From Synergistaceae bacterium (lineage in GTDB: Bacteria; Synergistota; Synergistia; Synergistales; Synergistaceae): DNA of 17,393 nucleotides. The notes below the pieces were generated by a model. That model saw only the letters and a program-made list of their open reading frames with translations. It ran no database searches and was not told where the DNA came from. Below, in pieces: positions 15,492-17,393 of the stretch (the first letter of the stretch is position 1; each line of letters begins with the position of its first letter). The stretch is from contig JAISDQ010000038.1 in NCBI GenBank assembly GCA_031264605.1, positions 1 to 17,393 of the forward strand, given 5' to 3'. The position numbers and the translations under genes are program-made.

Positions 15492-16268
15492 ATGGGAATT
15501 CTTGAAAAGATGAGACTTGACGGCAAAAAAACATTCATCACGGGCGGAGCGAGAGGGATAGGCAAAAGCATTGCGTACGCTCTCGCGGAGGCTGGAGCCG
15601 ATATAGCGATAGTCGACGTGGATGTCAACGAGTCGCGAAAAACATGCGAAGAAATCATGAAAATCAACAATAACAAAATGATCGCCATCAAAACGGACAT
15701 CACCAGTCCCGAGCAGGTAAACGGGATGATTGACGCCGTATTAAAGGAATTTGGAAAAATTGACGCCGCATTCTGCAATGCAGGGATAACAAATGAGGCT
15801 GCGGTCGAAGATGATCTCTACGAAGACTGGAAGAAAATAATCGACGTCAATCTCAACGGCACATTCCTAACAGCGCAGGCGGCCGGTAGGGTTATGTTGA
15901 AACAAGGCGGAGGGTCCATAATTTGCACGGCTTCCATGTCCGCTCATATAGTAAATATCCCGCAAAGGGAAGCCTCTTATGCCGCTTCAAAAGCGGGAGT
16001 CATACAAATGGCGAAAGCGATGGCGATAGAATGGGCTACGAGAAACGTCCGAGTGAATACTATCAGCCCAGGGTATATGGCCACAGAAATGACGCTCAAT
16101 ACCCCGGCGCTCGCACCGCTCATCGATCAATGGGAAGCCCTTTCACCGTTGCGTCGCATTGGTAAACCGGAAGAGCTGCAATCGATAGCGGTGTATCTTG
16201 CCGGAGATACCAGTTCTTTTACGACCGGCGCTGATTTCATAATAGACGGCGCATATACATGTTTCTGA
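15492..16268 (+). CDS. NAD-type short-chain dehydrogenase/reductase, probable polyol dehydrogenase
   Basis: A 258-residue classical SDR. The cofactor motif TGGARGIG (17-24) is followed by an acidic residue after the second strand (IVDVD, Asp42), which favours NAD(H). CNAGI (95-99) and the tetrad Asn120, Ser150, Tyr163 (YAASK) and Lys167 are all present, with Ser and Tyr 13 apart as usual. The C-terminal ending (GADFIIDGAYTCF) is typical of sugar-alcohol and 2-deoxygluconate-type SDRs. In this operon it most likely oxidises the imported polyol to a ketose. Direct sequence proof of substrate is lacking. The ATG has GGAGGT 8 bases upstream. It lies 27 bases after the permease gene and 13 before the next gene. 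Confidence 0.9.
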   Translation: MGILEKMRLDGKKTFITGGARGIGKSIAYALAEAGADIAIVDVDVNESRKTCEEIMKINNNKMIAIKTDITSPEQVNGMIDAVLKEFGKIDAAFCNAGITNEAAVEDDLYEDWKKIIDVNLNGTFLTAQAAGRVMLKQGGGSIICTASMSAHIVNIPQREASYAASKAGVIQMAKAMAIEWATRNVRVNTISPGYMATEMTLNTPALAPLIDQWEALSPLRRIGKPEELQSIAVYLAGDTSSFTTGADFIIDGAYTCF

Positions 16269-16281
16269 CAGGATTCTAAAA

Positions 16282-17001
16282 ATGTATAAAGGTTTTGAGA
16301 TAAAGAAACCTTTTTTCGAATTTGGCCCAAAAGTTTATCTATACGGCGATAATTCCGTGGATATGGCTGTTTATGCTGATAAATTGAGCGAAAAATATGA
16401 AGTTGACATAATTTTCTCCGCTCAGTACACGGATATCGAGCGCATATCAAAAAAGACTAAAAACATAAAAATTTTTGCCCAACACATGGACCCGATTTGT
16501 TCTGGCCGCGGCATCGGCGGCGTGCTCGCGGAAGCGCTGAAATACTCCGGAGCGAAAGGCGTTTTGTTGAATCATGCGGAGCGCCAGGTATCGCTTTCCG
16601 TTTTAAACGCCACAATCAAGCGCGCTGATGAAGCCGGTCTCGCAACGTTGGTATGCGCGGGCTCGATTGAAGAAAGCGCCGCTGTCGCTTGCCTGAAACC
16701 CAATATCATCATTGCAGAATCTCCTGAGTTAATAGGCGTTGGAAAGCGCGATGAGAAAGATATGGATGAAATTGCCGGAATCAACTCCGCTGTGAAAAAT
16801 ATCGACAAGGATATCCTCGTGCTGCACGGAGCCGGGATATCTGACGAAAACGACGTATACAGGATTATCCTGGCTGGCGCTGACGCTACAGGCTCCACCA
16901 GCGGAATAATCAATGCCGCCGATCCCAAACAGATGTTCCAAAATATGATAATAGCCGTGAATGAAGCATATCATGAAAGAACAGGCAAGAGGAGGGCTTA
17001 G
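16282..17001 (+). CDS. Triosephosphate isomerase family protein, archaeal-like; possible tetrulose-phosphate isomerase
   Basis: A 239-residue TIM barrel that resembles archaeal triosephosphate isomerases more than the ~250-residue bacterial form: FAQHMDP (65-71), GVLLNHAERQVSL (93-105), SPELIGVG (147-154) and HGAGIS (182-187) line up with archaeal AQHIDxI, LLNHSERR, PPELIGTG and CGAGIS. Catalytic His98 and Glu146 are kept. Lys17 fits the active-site lysine, but the usual Asn two residues earlier appears to be Gly15. The phosphate loops look intact. Members of this family isomerise L-erythrulose 1-phosphate in tetritol pathways (EryH, LerI), which suits a sugar operon better than glycolysis. 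AGGA lies 8 bases before the ATG. The stop is one base from the next gene's ATG. Confidence 0.85.
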   Translation: MYKGFEIKKPFFEFGPKVYLYGDNSVDMAVYADKLSEKYEVDIIFSAQYTDIERISKKTKNIKIFAQHMDPICSGRGIGGVLAEALKYSGAKGVLLNHAERQVSLSVLNATIKRADEAGLATLVCAGSIEESAAVACLKPNIIIAESPELIGVGKRDEKDMDEIAGINSAVKNIDKDILVLHGAGISDENDVYRIILAGADATGSTSGIINAADPKQMFQNMIIAVNEAYHERTGKRRA

Positions 17002-17002
17002 C

Positions 17003-17393
17003 ATGACGACATTTCACGAAACCATACCCGTCAGGTCGAAACACGGCATATATTTTGAAGACCTGACGGAAAAATTAAAAGAAATAATAAAAAAATCCGG
17101 CGTGCAAAATGGGATTGCTGTAGTATTTTCACAGCACACCAGTTGCAGCGTTTTGATCCAAGAAGATTCAGAGGGTGTTACATACGCCGAAATTCCGTAT
17201 ATTCTTCAAGATACCGTAAATTGCCTCGAAAAAATAATACCCGACTGCAAATACGAAGGGCAGTATCTTCACCCGGGGAAACACCATACGGAACAGGCGT
17301 GGAAACTTAGGCAAGAACTCAGTGAATGGTGTTTGAACACCGACGGACATATAAGGTCATCCATCATGGGGCGTTCAGAATCGATACCCATAG
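17003..17393 (+). CDS. YjbQ/UPF0047 family protein, cut by window end
   Basis: The frame stays open from ATG 17003 to the window edge (130 codons, 3' end missing). The N-terminal half shows the UPF0047 pattern: a strand, then GIAVVFSQHTSCSVLIQED (residues 37-55), like the family's VFxxHTSASLTINEN. Near the end come HIRSSIMGRSESIPI, equivalent to the AHLKSSLLGxSxTIPI motif. The expected C-terminal GTWQ segment would lie outside. Some family members have reported thiamine-phosphate synthase activity, but the physiological role is poorly defined. GGAGGG is 6 bases upstream, inside the end of the TPI-like gene, and only one base separates the two genes, so they are probably translationally coupled. 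Confidence 0.82.
   Translation, partial: MTTFHETIPVRSKHGIYFEDLTEKLKEIIKKSGVQNGIAVVFSQHTSCSVLIQEDSEGVTYAEIPYILQDTVNCLEKIIPDCKYEGQYLHPGKHHTEQAWKLRQELSEWCLNTDGHIRSSIMGRSESIPI

Noticed and set aside
17168..17350. Minus-strand 60-residue open frame near the window end
   Set aside because: It lies opposite the YjbQ-family gene, whose motifs and ribosome site are clear.

Overview
The window joins two blocks of different character. Positions 1 to about 7,740 are GC-rich and hold housekeeping genes, all on the minus strand: in transcription order a membrane pyrophosphatase (hppA), DNA primase (dnaG), the primary sigma factor (rpoD), a small S4-domain protein like RqcP, enolase (eno) and a RidA-type deaminase, ending at a clear intrinsic terminator, then a separately promoted tRNA-Ser(GGA). 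The organism is a bacterium, probably an anaerobe. A K+-dependent-type membrane pyrophosphatase, TTG and GTG starts, and this mixture of genes would fit Synergistota or a Firmicutes relative. That is a guess, not a placement.

From about 7,840 to the end the DNA is visibly richer in A+T and holds one divergent sugar or polyol utilisation locus. Leftward run a LacI-family regulator and an FGGY-type carbohydrate kinase. Rightward run a ketose 3-epimerase-like TIM barrel, a secreted sugar-binding protein, a double ABC ATPase, a single permease, an NAD-type short-chain dehydrogenase, an archaeal-like triosephosphate isomerase homologue, and the start of a YjbQ/UPF0047 protein cut by the window edge. 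The 480-base divergent region is very AT-rich. It contains a good promoter for each direction, and each promoter is overlapped by a palindrome built on ACAACGTT. Two more copies lie at 10577 and 11714. The divergently placed LacI protein is the obvious candidate to bind them.

Read together, the locus imports a sugar or polyol through an RbsABC-like transporter, oxidises it (dehydrogenase), phosphorylates it (kinase), then rearranges the ketose phosphate by a 3-epimerase and a triosephosphate-isomerase-family isomerase. An epimerase plus a TPI-family isomerase is the enzyme pair known from erythritol/threitol (C4) catabolism (EryC with EryH/LerI). A tetritol or tetrulose is therefore my leading substrate hypothesis, but it is an inference. 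Two structured intergenic regions probably tune expression: a nested hairpin with a T-run between the binding-protein and ATPase genes, and a terminator-like hairpin between dnaG and rpoD. I see no CRISPR array, insertion sequence, integrase or phage gene.
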